Source: PALSA-612 sp964595575 | Lineage (GTDB): Bacteria; Actinomycetota; Thermoleophilia; Gaiellales; Gaiellaceae | Reading direction: 5' to 3' | DNA length: 64,000 nucleotides | Assembly (NCBI GenBank): GCA_964595575.1 | Contig: CAZQRA010000003.1 | Span: forward strand, 41,005-105,004 | Shown here: positions 50,836 through 59,069 of the stretch, piece by piece | How the letters are laid out: every line of letters begins with the position of its first letter | Position numbering within the stretch: position 1 is the stretch's first letter | Notes under the pieces: generated by a model | Databases searched by the model: none | Seen by the model: only the letters and a program-made list of their open reading frames with translations | Told to the model about the DNA's origin: nothing | Translations under genes and position numbers: made by a program

Positions 50836-51965
50836 GCGCCTTGCCCCTTGCCCGCCGGCTCGCCGGCCCGCCGGGGCGGGCGCTCCTCCAGGCGCTCGTG
50901 GCCGCCGGCACGGCTCGCTGGCCGGCGTACTCGCGCCTCTTCTGCGTGGGGGAGGGGGCCGGCTGGTCGGTGGACGAGGACGCCCGCCACCTGGAGGCAG
51001 CCGCCCGCCGGCTCGGCTACCCCGTCGCCCCCGCTCCCTGGGCCCGCTTCGCCCGTCGCCAGGCCGTGTTCCTGACCAGCCATTTCATGGCCCTCCACCC
51101 GCGGTGGCTTTCCACTAGCCACAGGATCGGCCTTTCCTACTACCACGGCCGCCCCCGGACGCCGGGCTACCCGGAGTTCGACCGCGCCTACGAGGCGCTT
51201 GTCGCCAACGCCGGCCGCGTCGCCCGCGTCCAGGTCACCCACCGGGAGATGGAGGAGCTCGTACTGGCGGCGGGGGTCCCTCGGGAGCAGGTGTTTCGCA
51301 TCCCGCTGGGGGTGGACGTGGAGCGCTTTCGGCCGGCCGACGCGGCTGCCCGGGCAGCCGCCCGCCGCAACCTCGGCCTTCCTGCCGCCGCCTTCGCCGT
51401 GGGCTCGTTCCAGAAGGACGGGGTGGGCTGGGGAGAGGGCCTTGAGCCCAAGCTCGTCAAGGGGCCGGACGTGCTCGTCGCTACCCTGGAGCGGCTGCGG
51501 GAGGCGGCGCCGGAGCTTTGGGTCCTCCTCACCGGGCCTGCCCGGGGCTACGTGCGGGGCGAGCTCGAGCGGCGCGGCATCCCCTACCGACACCTGCTTG
51601 CCCGCTCTTCCGCCGAGCTCGCCCGCGCCTACCAGGCGCTCGACGTCTACCTCGTCTGCTCCCGCCAGGAGGGCGGCCCCAAGGCGGCGCTGGAGGCGAT
51701 GGCCTCAGGCGTTCCCCTGGTCAGCACCCGGGTAGGGCAGGCCCAGGAGCTGGTCGAGGACGGCCGGGACGGCCTCCTCTGCGAGGTCGAGGACGTGGAG
51801 GCGCTGGCCTCAGCCTGCGCCCGGGTGCGCGAGGACTCCCAGCTTGCGGCCAGGCTCCGACGGGAGGGCAGGCAGACGGCGGAGCGGTACGCCCTCGATC
51901 GGCTCGACCCGCTGTGGGCAGCCCTTCTCGAGGGCTTCGTGGAGAAGGAGGGGCATGGGGGTTGA
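50832..51965 (+). CDS. Glycosyltransferase family 4
   Basis: 377 residues. The central hinge QVFRIPLGVDVERFRPADAA precedes the donor domain, with KGPDVLVATLERLREAAPEL, LLTGPARGYVRGELERRGIP and CSRQEGGPKAALEAMASGVP (EX7E-type). The N-terminal domain is less typical, with AVFLTSHFMALHPRWLSTSH. GTG at 50832 overlaps the previous stop by 4 bases. Second gene of the GT4 trio. Confidence 0.85.
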   Translation: MSALPLARRLAGPPGRALLQALVAAGTARWPAYSRLFCVGEGAGWSVDEDARHLEAAARRLGYPVAPAPWARFARRQAVFLTSHFMALHPRWLSTSHRIGLSYYHGRPRTPGYPEFDRAYEALVANAGRVARVQVTHREMEELVLAAGVPREQVFRIPLGVDVERFRPADAAARAAARRNLGLPAAAFAVGSFQKDGVGWGEGLEPKLVKGPDVLVATLERLREAAPELWVLLTGPARGYVRGELERRGIPYRHLLARSSAELARAYQALDVYLVCSRQEGGPKAALEAMASGVPLVSTRVGQAQELVEDGRDGLLCEVEDVEALASACARVREDSQLAARLRREGRQTAERYALDRLDPLWAALLEGFVEKEGHGG

Positions 51966-53040
51966 TCGAGCCCGGGTGGAGCGCTACGGCCGGGCAGCCG
52001 CCCGCTGGGCGCGGCTTCTTGCGTCGCGGCGACCGCGCCCCGGCCTGCGCGTCTTCTACGGCCACGATCGCGTACCGGGCCCGGGCGAGCGGGTGGCCGG
52101 CGGCACGGCCAAGTTCCAGCGCCTGGCGGAGCGCTTCCCCAACAGCCCCCACGACTTCACCCTCCTCTACCTCGGCTCCACGTGGCTTCCCCGCGACCTT
52201 CGGCCGCTCCTTTGGCTTGCCCGCCGGCGGCGAGCCCCGATCGTCGTCAACCAAGACGGGGTCGGCTACCCGGGCTGGGCGGGCGCCCGCACTGAGGAGG
52301 TCAATCGGCCGCTCCGGCGAGCGCTGCTTGCCGCCGACCACGTCGTCTACCAGAGCGCCTTCTGCAAGCGCTCGGCAGACCTCTTCCTGGGCGAGCCCCA
52401 GGCAAGCTGGGAGATCCTCCCCAACGCCGTGGACGTGGAGCGCTTCACGCCGGCCGAGCGACCGCCCGACGGCGGCCCCGTGCTCCTTCTGGGTGGAGAC
52501 CAGACCCAGGCCTACCGGCTCGAGCTGGGCCTGCGCACGCTGGCGGCGCTCCTTCCCGCCTACCCGGAGGCGCAGCTCCTCGTCACCGGCCGGCTCGTGT
52601 GCCCGGCGCAGCCGCTGATCGAGGATCTCGGCCTGGGCGGCCACGTCCAGCTCGTGGGCGAGTACGCCCAGCGCGACGCCCCGGCCATCTTTCGCCGCGC
52701 CCACCTCCTCCTGCACACCAAGGTCAACGACCCCTGCCCCAGCCTGGTGATCGAGGCCATGGCCTGCGGGCTCCCCGTCGTCCACCCGGAGAGCGGGGGG
52801 GTGGTGGAGCTCGTGGGAGGGGAGGCTGGGATCGGGGTTCCCCACCCTGACTCCTTCGAGCGGGACGAGCCTCCCCCGGCCGAGGCGATGGCCGAGGCTG
52901 TCGACCGGGTGCTGGCCGACCTCGAGCGCTACCGGCAGGCCGCCCGGCGCAGGGCCGTGGAGCGGTTCGCCCTCGATCCCTGGCTCGATCGGCACGCGGC
53001 CCTCTTCGCCGAGCTCTTGGCGCGCGCCGGTCGGGCCTGA
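51955..53040 (+). CDS. Glycosyltransferase family 4
   Basis: 361 residues. VFYGHDRVPGPGERVAGGTA with the glycine loop, EILPNAVDVERFTPAERPP, LLLGGDQTQAYRLELGLRTL and HTKVNDPCPSLVIEAMACGL near the C-terminus. ATG at 51955 overlaps the previous gene by 11 bases. Last of the trio; followed by a toxin-antitoxin pair only 27 bases downstream. Confidence 0.86.
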   Translation: MGVDRARVERYGRAAARWARLLASRRPRPGLRVFYGHDRVPGPGERVAGGTAKFQRLAERFPNSPHDFTLLYLGSTWLPRDLRPLLWLARRRRAPIVVNQDGVGYPGWAGARTEEVNRPLRRALLAADHVVYQSAFCKRSADLFLGEPQASWEILPNAVDVERFTPAERPPDGGPVLLLGGDQTQAYRLELGLRTLAALLPAYPEAQLLVTGRLVCPAQPLIEDLGLGGHVQLVGEYAQRDAPAIFRRAHLLLHTKVNDPCPSLVIEAMACGLPVVHPESGGVVELVGGEAGIGVPHPDSFERDEPPPAEAMAEAVDRVLADLERYRQAARRRAVERFALDPWLDRHAALFAELLARAGRA

Positions 53041-53067
53041 CATCGAGTCCCGGTCTCTTTACGCAAC

Positions 53068-53301
53068 GTGGCTCGCGAGAGAGTAACCGTGTACCTCGAC
53101 GGCGACGTCCTGAGGGCGGCGAGAGTGATGGCTGCTCGAACCGGAAGGCGTGACTCCGACGTCGTCGAGGAGGCGCTGCGCCACTACCTGGGGATCAGCG
53201 TGCTCGAGGAGATCTGGGCCTCCTCGCCCGGGGATCTCAGCGAGGAGGAGGCTCTCGACCTCGCCAATCGCGAGCTTCACGAGCTCCGCGCTGGGCGTTG
53301 A
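53068..53301 (+). CDS. RHH antitoxin
   Basis: 77 residues: MARERVTVYLDGDVLRAARV and GRRDSDVVEEALRHYLG form the ribbon-helix-helix DNA-binding unit; the acidic tail (SPGDLSEEEALDLANRELHE) should bind the toxin. GTG at 53068 with a sequence CTCTTTACGCAAC just before. Overlaps the toxin's TTG start. Confidence 0.84.
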   Translation: MARERVTVYLDGDVLRAARVMAARTGRRDSDVVEEALRHYLGISVLEEIWASSPGDLSEEEALDLANRELHELRAGR

Positions 53302-53708
53302 CCCGGGCGGTCTTCGACCCCAACGTCCTCGTCGCAGCGCTGCTCGCACCGAACGGGGTGCCGGCCGGATGCATGCGTGCTCACGCCGAGGGGCGCTTCG
53401 AGCTCGTCGTCTGCTCTCACCTACTCGCAGAGCTCGAGGGCGTGCTCACGCGGCCGAAGTTCCAGCGGTACCTCACTCCCGGGCAGGCGGAGCGCTTCCT
53501 CGCCAGTCTTCGCCGGGAAGCCCAGGTCGTCGACGACCCGGAGGATATCGAGGCTGTGAGCCCCGATCCAAGCGACGACTACTTGGTCGCGCTCGCCCGT
53601 GCAAGACGCGCCCACGTTCTCGTCTCGGGCGATCCCCACCTCACCTCGCTTCGGGTCCTCGACCTCGTGCTCTTGACGCCCCGCCGGTTTCTCGAGCGCC
53701 TGCCGTAG
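53298..53708 (+). CDS. PIN-domain toxin (COG1569-like)
   Basis: 136 residues, PIN fold of the PIN_3-like group: MTRAVFDPNVLVAALLAPNG, LLAELEGVLTRPKF, SPDPSDDYLVALARARRAHV and SGDPHLTSL carry the acids. TTG at 53298 overlaps the antitoxin's stop; no better start exists. Predicted RNase toxin. Convergent with the methyltransferase gene, 6 bases between. Confidence 0.84.
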   Translation: MTRAVFDPNVLVAALLAPNGVPAGCMRAHAEGRFELVVCSHLLAELEGVLTRPKFQRYLTPGQAERFLASLRREAQVVDDPEDIEAVSPDPSDDYLVALARARRAHVLVSGDPHLTSLRVLDLVLLTPRRFLERLP

Positions 53709-53714
53709 GCTGCC

Positions 53715-54500
53715 TCAGGGGGAGTCGGCGCGTACCGCCTCGGCCCAGATCTCGCCCCAGACGACGGTCGGCTCGCCCATCCGCCAGCCGGCGGCCTGAA
53801 GCTCGCGGCGGAGCAGCTCGGGGTCGTACTCGACCTGGTGCGTGGGGTCGCTGAAGTGGAGAATGCCGAGCTCGCGCCGCAGCGGTACCGTCCAGTCGCG
53901 CTGGAGGAGCGGCACGCGTACGAGCAGCCGGCGCGCTCCCGCCCGCTCGCGCAGCGCGCGCAGGAGCTCGACGCGGGGCCCGATGTGCTCGAGCACGTTG
54001 GAGAGGACGGCCACGTCCACCGGTCCGTCCGGCTCGTAGGCGAGCACGTCCGCCTGCACGTAGGTCACGCGCGGGTGGGCGAAGCGCCTGCGGGCGAAGT
54101 CGAGCGCCCAGGGGCTGAGATCGAGGGCGACGACGGTGGCTCCCGCCCGCTCGGCCAGGTCGTAGGCGAGCTCCCCCTTGTGGCAGCCGACGTCGAGCAC
54201 CCGCTCCCCGGGCCGCACCCGTTCGACGAAGAAGTCGTGGTAGCGGGTGAGGCGGTGCTTGGCGTGGACTCCGCCGTCGTAGTCGATCGCTGCCCGATCC
54301 ATCGCAGAGAAGGCGTCGGCGTAGACCTCGAGCAGCCGTCGCATGGCCCGGGAGCGGTCGGGATGGGCGCGGATCGTGGCCAGCCAGAGGCGGAAGAGCG
54401 GCCGCCAGAGCCGGTACGGGAAGAGAAAGCGCAGGGGTCGCGGCAGGAAGCGGAGAACGCGCCCAGCCGGGCGCCGCAGCCGGCGGAGCGCAGCCCTCAC
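53715..54500 (-). CDS. Class I SAM-dependent methyltransferase
   Basis: 261 residues. A basic, hydrophobic leader (LRFLPRPLRFLFPYRLWRPL) could bind the membrane. Motifs: RVLDVGCHKGELAYDLAER, VVALDLSPWALDFARRRFAH, VDVAVLSNVLEHIGPR and RRLLVRVPLLQRDW. GTG at 54500 overlaps the stop of the GT2 gene upstream. Substrate likely a glycan intermediate by context. Confidence 0.83.
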   Translation of the reverse strand: MRAALRRLRRPAGRVLRFLPRPLRFLFPYRLWRPLFRLWLATIRAHPDRSRAMRRLLEVYADAFSAMDRAAIDYDGGVHAKHRLTRYHDFFVERVRPGERVLDVGCHKGELAYDLAERAGATVVALDLSPWALDFARRRFAHPRVTYVQADVLAYEPDGPVDVAVLSNVLEHIGPRVELLRALRERAGARRLLVRVPLLQRDWTVPLRRELGILHFSDPTHQVEYDPELLRRELQAAGWRMGEPTVVWGEIWAEAVRADSP

Positions 54501-55348
54501 GGAGTGCCTCCCAGGTAGCCTGCCAGGCGGCCGCGTAGGGTGGCGGCGTGGAAGCGGCCACGGGCGCGATCGCCGCGGGCGAGGGCAAGGACGACGCCGC
54601 CGGCTGGGCGAAGGAGCATGCGTGCCACCGTCCGGGGAGGGTAGCGGTGCTTGCGGAGGAGGTAGCCGACGCTGGCCCCGTCCCGGTAGCCGACGGCTTC
54701 GAGATCGTCGGGAGAGCGCTCCCTCCGCTCGTGGACCACGGTCAGGCCCGGGTCGTACTCGACGCGCAAGCCGCTGCCGAGGGCGCGGATGAGGTAGTCG
54801 ATCTCCTCGCCCGAGGACCAGGGCCTGCCCGAGCCTAGGCCCAGCTCCTCGTCGAAGCGACCCACGCGCTCGACAGCACGACGACGAAGGAACGTGGTCC
54901 CGGAGGCAGCACGGTTCCAGACGGTGTCGCGCTCGAGGAGGGCGGGCTCTCCGGCCCAGGAAGGCGAGGAGGAGCCGTCCTCGGCTACCAGCCGGCCGGT
55001 GAGACCGTCGAGGTCGGGACGGGCGGCGAACCGCCGTGCCACCTGCTCGAGCAAGCGAGGGGGGTAGACGCAGTCGTCGTCGGGGAAGGCGACGAGCTCG
55101 GCCCGGACGTGCTCGAGCGCCGCGTTGCGGGCCCGCGATAGCCCGGCTGGGGAGCGCAGGCGCACGATGTCCAGACCGGGATGGCCGGCTAGGAGGGCCT
55201 CCAGGCGGTCGTCTCCGTTCTGGTCGACGAGGATGAGGCGGAAGGCCCGGTGGGTCTGTCGCTCGAGGGACTCCAAGAACCGCTCGAGCTCCTCCCTTCG
55301 TCCTACGGTGGCGCAGACGAGGTCGAAAGCGAGGGGCCCCGCGCTCAC
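54497..55348 (-). CDS. Glycosyltransferase family 2
   Basis: 283 residues: FDLVCATVGRREELERFLES, LILVDQNGDDRLEALLA, LVAFPDDDCVYPPRLLE (metal-binding acids) and SSGEEIDYLIRALGSGLRVE, where E/D acts as catalytic base in the family. The GTG at 55348 is chosen (upstream reading overlaps the divergent GT fusion). Divergent promoter space of about 37 bases to the gene at 55386. Coupled by overlap to the methyltransferase. Confidence 0.83.
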   Translation of the reverse strand: MSAGPLAFDLVCATVGRREELERFLESLERQTHRAFRLILVDQNGDDRLEALLAGHPGLDIVRLRSPAGLSRARNAALEHVRAELVAFPDDDCVYPPRLLEQVARRFAARPDLDGLTGRLVAEDGSSSPSWAGEPALLERDTVWNRAASGTTFLRRRAVERVGRFDEELGLGSGRPWSSGEEIDYLIRALGSGLRVEYDPGLTVVHERRERSPDDLEAVGYRDGASVGYLLRKHRYPPRTVARMLLRPAGGVVLALARGDRARGRFHAATLRGRLAGYLGGTP

Positions 55349-55385
55349 GGACGAGAGGCTATCGTCAGCCGGGCCGCCAACCCGC

Positions 55386-57599
55386 GTGAGCTCGATCCCC
55401 ACACCCCTCGTCTCCGTGCTCCTCGCCGTCCGCGACGGGGAGCAGTACGTGGCCTCGGCCATCTCCAGCCTCCTTCGGCAGACGCTCTCCGACCTGGAGG
55501 TGATCGTGGTCGACGACGGCTCCCAAGACGGCACCCCCGCCATCCTGCGGCGGATCCGCGATCCCCGCCTACGCGTACACCGTCACGACCGACCGCTCGG
55601 GCTTGCCGCCTCCCTCAACGAGGCCTTGGAGCGATCCTCGGGCCGGTACGTGGCTCGGTTGGATGCTGACGACGTCGCCCTTCCCCATCGCCTGGAGCGC
55701 CAGCTCGCCTGGTTTCGGTCGCGGCCGGGAGCCGCGGTCGTGGGCTCGGGGGTGGCCGAGCTCCTTCCCGGTGGCCGCATCGGCCGCCTCCACCAGATGC
55801 CCGGCACGCCGGCGCTGGCCCGTTGGCACGCCCTCTTCAGCTCCCCCTTCTTCCACCCCACCGTGGTGGTCGACCGAGCCGTCCTCGACCGCCATGGGCT
55901 CCGCTACGACCCAGGGTTCCAGGAGAGCGAGGACTACGACCTGTTCGCCCGGCTCCTCTCGGTGGCCGACGGGGGCAACGTCCGCGAGCCGCTCGTTCTC
56001 TACCGCCGCCACCCCGACCAGGCCTCGGAGCGACGTCGCGAGCTCCAGCGGGCATGCCAACGCCGCGTCGCCCTCCGCCAGATCGCCTCCCTCCATCCAG
56101 GATTGGGAGAGCGGAGAGGCGAGCTGGCCTTCCGGCTGGGAGCAGGGCTTCCCCTGGGCGCCTCCGAGGTGGAGGAGGCGGTGGCGGCCTTGGTGGCCCT
56201 ACTCGACGCCTTCCGCGCGCGCTACCCGGGGGCGGAGGGGGCCTCGGTCGAGGAGGCGGCGGCGAGAGCGATCGCCCGAGCGGCCGCCCGAGCCCGTCGT
56301 CCCGAGCTTCTCGCCGTCTCCCTCCGCCTCGCCCCGCAGCTCGCGATCCGCGGGCCCGGCCGGCGAGCAGCTCGCCTGGCCAGCGAGCGGGCGACTCGGC
56401 CTCGCCTGCAGGCGTGGCTTCGCAGGCTGGAGGCGGAAGGACGCCCCCTTCGGGTGACCGTGGTCTCGCCGGAGCCGACGCCCTACCGGGCCCCCCTCTT
56501 CGACCGGCTCTTCGCTCGGCCCGAGCTCGACCTGACGGTGGTCTACGCCTCCCGCACGGTGGCCGGGCGGGCCTGGGACGTTCCCCTCCGTCACCGCGCG
56601 GTCTTCCTGCAGGGGGTAGCGGTGCCCGGGGCAAGGCGCCTGCTCCGCCACGACTACCCCCTGACGCCGGGGATCGTTGCCGCCCTGCGCCAGGCCCGCC
56701 CCGACGTCGTCGTCGTCTCCGGCTGGAGCACGTTCGCCTCCCAGGCGGCGATCGCCTGGTGCTGGGCGCAGGGAATCCCCTACCTGGTGATCGTCCCCAG
56801 CCACGACCTGGGGCCCAAGCCCGGCTGGCGGCGAGCCGTCAAGGCTTCCGTCGTCCCTCGCGTCCTCGCCCGGTCGGCGGGGGTTCTCGTCTTGGGCAGC
56901 CTGGCCCGGGCGTCCGCGATCGCCTGGGGAGCCTCTCCGAAGAGGACGTGGCTCTTTGCCAACACGATCGACGTGGATGCCTACGTGGCCCGGTTCGACC
57001 GGCTCGCCTGCCGGCGGCCGCAGCTACGGGGGGCGTTGGGCCTGGAGCCCGGCGACGTCGCCTGCCTGTGCGTGGCCAGGCTCGTGCCCGAGAAGGGGAT
57101 CGATACCCTGCTTCGAGCGGCGGCCGCGGGCGGCGTACGCCCCGTCCTCGTCGGCGGAGGACCCGAGCGCGGGCGCCTTCGGGATCTCGACCGCCGTCTC
57201 GGCACCCGCGCCGTCTTCGCCGACGAGTGGCCCTGGCAGCGGATGGTGGAGGCGTACGTCGCCGCCGACATCTTCTGCCTCCTCTCCCGCCACGAGCCCT
57301 GGGGCGTGGTCGTCAACGAGGCGGCCGCCTGCGCGCTTCCGCTCGTCCTCTCCGATCGGGTGGGAGCCGCCCACGACCTCCTGCGGGAGGGCGAGAACGG
57401 TCACATGGTCCGCGCCGACGACGTGGAGGCGGCCGCCGCCGCCCTGCGCGAGCTTGCTGCCGACCCTGCCCTCCGCCGCCGCTGGGGGGCCCGCTCGCGG
57501 GAGATCGTGTCGGCGTGGCGCTACGAGGAGTCGGTGGAGAGCTTCCTCGCCGCCTGCCGGGAGGCGCTGGGCCGGGAAGCGACACGGAGTGCCATGTAG
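55386..57599 (+). CDS. Bifunctional GT2-GT4 glycosyltransferase
   Basis: 737 residues. Residues 1-340: GT2 domain (PLVSVLLAVRDGEQYVASAI, VIVVDDGSQDGTP, ARLDADDVALPHRLERQLAW with DADD, ESEDYDLFARLL). Residues about 360-730: GT4 domain (RVTVVSPEPTPYRAPLFDRL, CVARLVPEKGIDTLLRAAA, LLSRHEPWGVVVNEAAACAL). A basic linker (RRAARLASERATRPRLQAWL) joins them. Both active sites look intact, so one protein could add two sugars in sequence (inference). GTG at 55386; earlier frame is antisense to the GT2 gene. Confidence 0.86.
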   Translation: MSSIPTPLVSVLLAVRDGEQYVASAISSLLRQTLSDLEVIVVDDGSQDGTPAILRRIRDPRLRVHRHDRPLGLAASLNEALERSSGRYVARLDADDVALPHRLERQLAWFRSRPGAAVVGSGVAELLPGGRIGRLHQMPGTPALARWHALFSSPFFHPTVVVDRAVLDRHGLRYDPGFQESEDYDLFARLLSVADGGNVREPLVLYRRHPDQASERRRELQRACQRRVALRQIASLHPGLGERRGELAFRLGAGLPLGASEVEEAVAALVALLDAFRARYPGAEGASVEEAAARAIARAAARARRPELLAVSLRLAPQLAIRGPGRRAARLASERATRPRLQAWLRRLEAEGRPLRVTVVSPEPTPYRAPLFDRLFARPELDLTVVYASRTVAGRAWDVPLRHRAVFLQGVAVPGARRLLRHDYPLTPGIVAALRQARPDVVVVSGWSTFASQAAIAWCWAQGIPYLVIVPSHDLGPKPGWRRAVKASVVPRVLARSAGVLVLGSLARASAIAWGASPKRTWLFANTIDVDAYVARFDRLACRRPQLRGALGLEPGDVACLCVARLVPEKGIDTLLRAAAAGGVRPVLVGGGPERGRLRDLDRRLGTRAVFADEWPWQRMVEAYVAADIFCLLSRHEPWGVVVNEAAACALPLVLSDRVGAAHDLLREGENGHMVRADDVEAAAAALRELAADPALRRRWGARSREIVSAWRYEESVESFLAACREALGREATRSAM

Positions 57600-57608
57600 C
57601 TTCGTAGC

Positions 57609-57878
57609 TTCTAAAGTAGCCACGTTACGCAGGTCGGGATCCGGGACCTTGAAGAACGGTCTCAGCCGGTACTGAGGCGGGTGCAGCAGGGCGAGAGCAT
57701 GGTCGTGACCGAGCGCGGCCGTCCTCGCCCATATCGTTCCCGCGGGCGTTCCTGAAGACATCCTCCGTCTCATGGCCCAGGGACGGGTCACCTGGAGCGG
57801 AGGTCGCTTCCGACCGCCCGGAGACGCACCGCGCCTGCGAGGCGGTCCTCCCCTCTTCGCGAGGGTTCGAGCGGTAGC
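57609..57878 (+). pseudogene. Phd/YefM-type antitoxin, frameshifted
   Basis: Pieced across frames it reads TQVGIRDL, KNGLSRY, LRRVQQGESMVVTERGRP, then AHIVPAGVPEDILRLMAQGR and PPGDAPRLRGGPPLFA: the Phd fold with its acidic/proline C-terminus. At least three small indels are needed (near 57655, 57671 and 57727), and the codon before TQVG is GTT rather than GTG. No toxin gene follows; the GT4 gene on the opposite strand ends at 57879. A decayed antitoxin relic. Confidence 0.68.
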
Positions 57879-59045
57879 TCAGCGTCGCTCGATCGCCCGG
57901 CGGTAGATCTCCTCCTGGAGGTCGGTGACCCGCTCCCAGGAGTGGCGGCGAGCCGCCGCCCGGCCGCCGGCGGAGAGCGCCCGGCGAAGCTCCGGGTCGG
58001 CCGCCAGGCGGGCGAGGGCGGCGGAGACGGCGCTCCGCTCGTAGGGGACGACGAGGGCCTCTCCCTCCCGGAAGAGCTCGGCCACCCCGCAGCGGTCGCT
58101 GACGAGGACGGGGGTGCCGCAGGCGGCCGCTTCCGCCGCCGCCATGCCGAAGCTCTCGCCCTCGGAGACGAGGGCGAGGACGTCTGCCTCCTGGTAGAGG
58201 CGAACCGGCGGCTCCTCGCTCGTTCCCAGCACGTGCACCCGGCCCCGTGTGGCCGGGTCACGCTGGGCGGTGCGCACGCGCTCGATCGCTCCGTGGCGGT
58301 CGTCGGGGCCGGCCAAGACCAGGTGCGCCTCAGGGAGCTCGCGCAAGGCGGCCAGCAGGAGCTCGATACCCTTGCCGGCGGCGATGCGCCCGACGTAGAG
58401 GACGAGCGGCGCCTTCTCGGGGATGCCGAGGTCGCGGCGCAGCCCACCGCGCGTCGGCGGCTCGGCCGGCGGTTCCGGAAAGCCGTTTCCCCGCACCACC
58501 ACCCGCTCGGTGGGGACGCCGCGACCCACCACCTCGTCGCGCTCTCGCCGCGAGGAGACGACGACCAGGGCTGCGCCGGCCGTCACCCCCCGGTAGAGGG
58601 TGGCGTCGAGGGCCCGCTTGAGCGCCACCTTGCGCAGCCGCGGCCGGAACATGCCCGCCGGCTCGAGGACGTAGGGGAGGTCGCGCAGGCGGGCCCAGGC
58701 GGCGACGGCGGTGGTGACGGGGTCGCGGAAGCCGAGCAGGTGCACCACGTCCGGCCGGCGCTCGCGAGCGAGAGCCACGGGCAGGGTCGGCGTGATCCCC
58801 ATCCAGCGGTAGCGAAGCGGCGTCGCTAGGTAGGTGACAGGCACGCCGTCCACCACGTCCCTGCGCGAGCCGAGGGTGCCCCGGCTTCCCAGGTCGACGA
58901 GGCTCGTCGTCAGCACGCGCACGGCGTGGCCGCGGGCCACCAGGCGGGCCGCCAGCTCCCGCCCCACCGCCACCGGCCCTCCGAAGGCGACCGCCGGCCA
59001 CCAGGCCGGGGCGGCCACGAGGATGCGCAGGGGCGCCGCCACCAT
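57879..59045 (-). CDS. Glycosyltransferase family 4
   Basis: 388 residues: RILVAAPAWWPAVAFGGPVA with the GGP loop, YVLEPAGMFRPRLRKVALKR, VVVRGNGFPEPPAEPP, LVLYVGRIAAGKGIELLLAA and VSEGESFGMAAAEAAACGTP with the EX7E acids. ATG at 59045; frame upstream is antisense to the next GT gene. Divergent from the GT4 at 59070 with 24 bases between, so promoters overlap. Confidence 0.87.
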   Translation of the reverse strand: MVAAPLRILVAAPAWWPAVAFGGPVAVGRELAARLVARGHAVRVLTTSLVDLGSRGTLGSRRDVVDGVPVTYLATPLRYRWMGITPTLPVALARERRPDVVHLLGFRDPVTTAVAAWARLRDLPYVLEPAGMFRPRLRKVALKRALDATLYRGVTAGAALVVVSSRRERDEVVGRGVPTERVVVRGNGFPEPPAEPPTRGGLRRDLGIPEKAPLVLYVGRIAAGKGIELLLAALRELPEAHLVLAGPDDRHGAIERVRTAQRDPATRGRVHVLGTSEEPPVRLYQEADVLALVSEGESFGMAAAEAAACGTPVLVSDRCGVAELFREGEALVVPYERSAVSAALARLAADPELRRALSAGGRAAARRHSWERVTDLQEEIYRRAIERR

Positions 59046-59069
59046 CGCCCAGACGTTAGCCTTCTCGCG

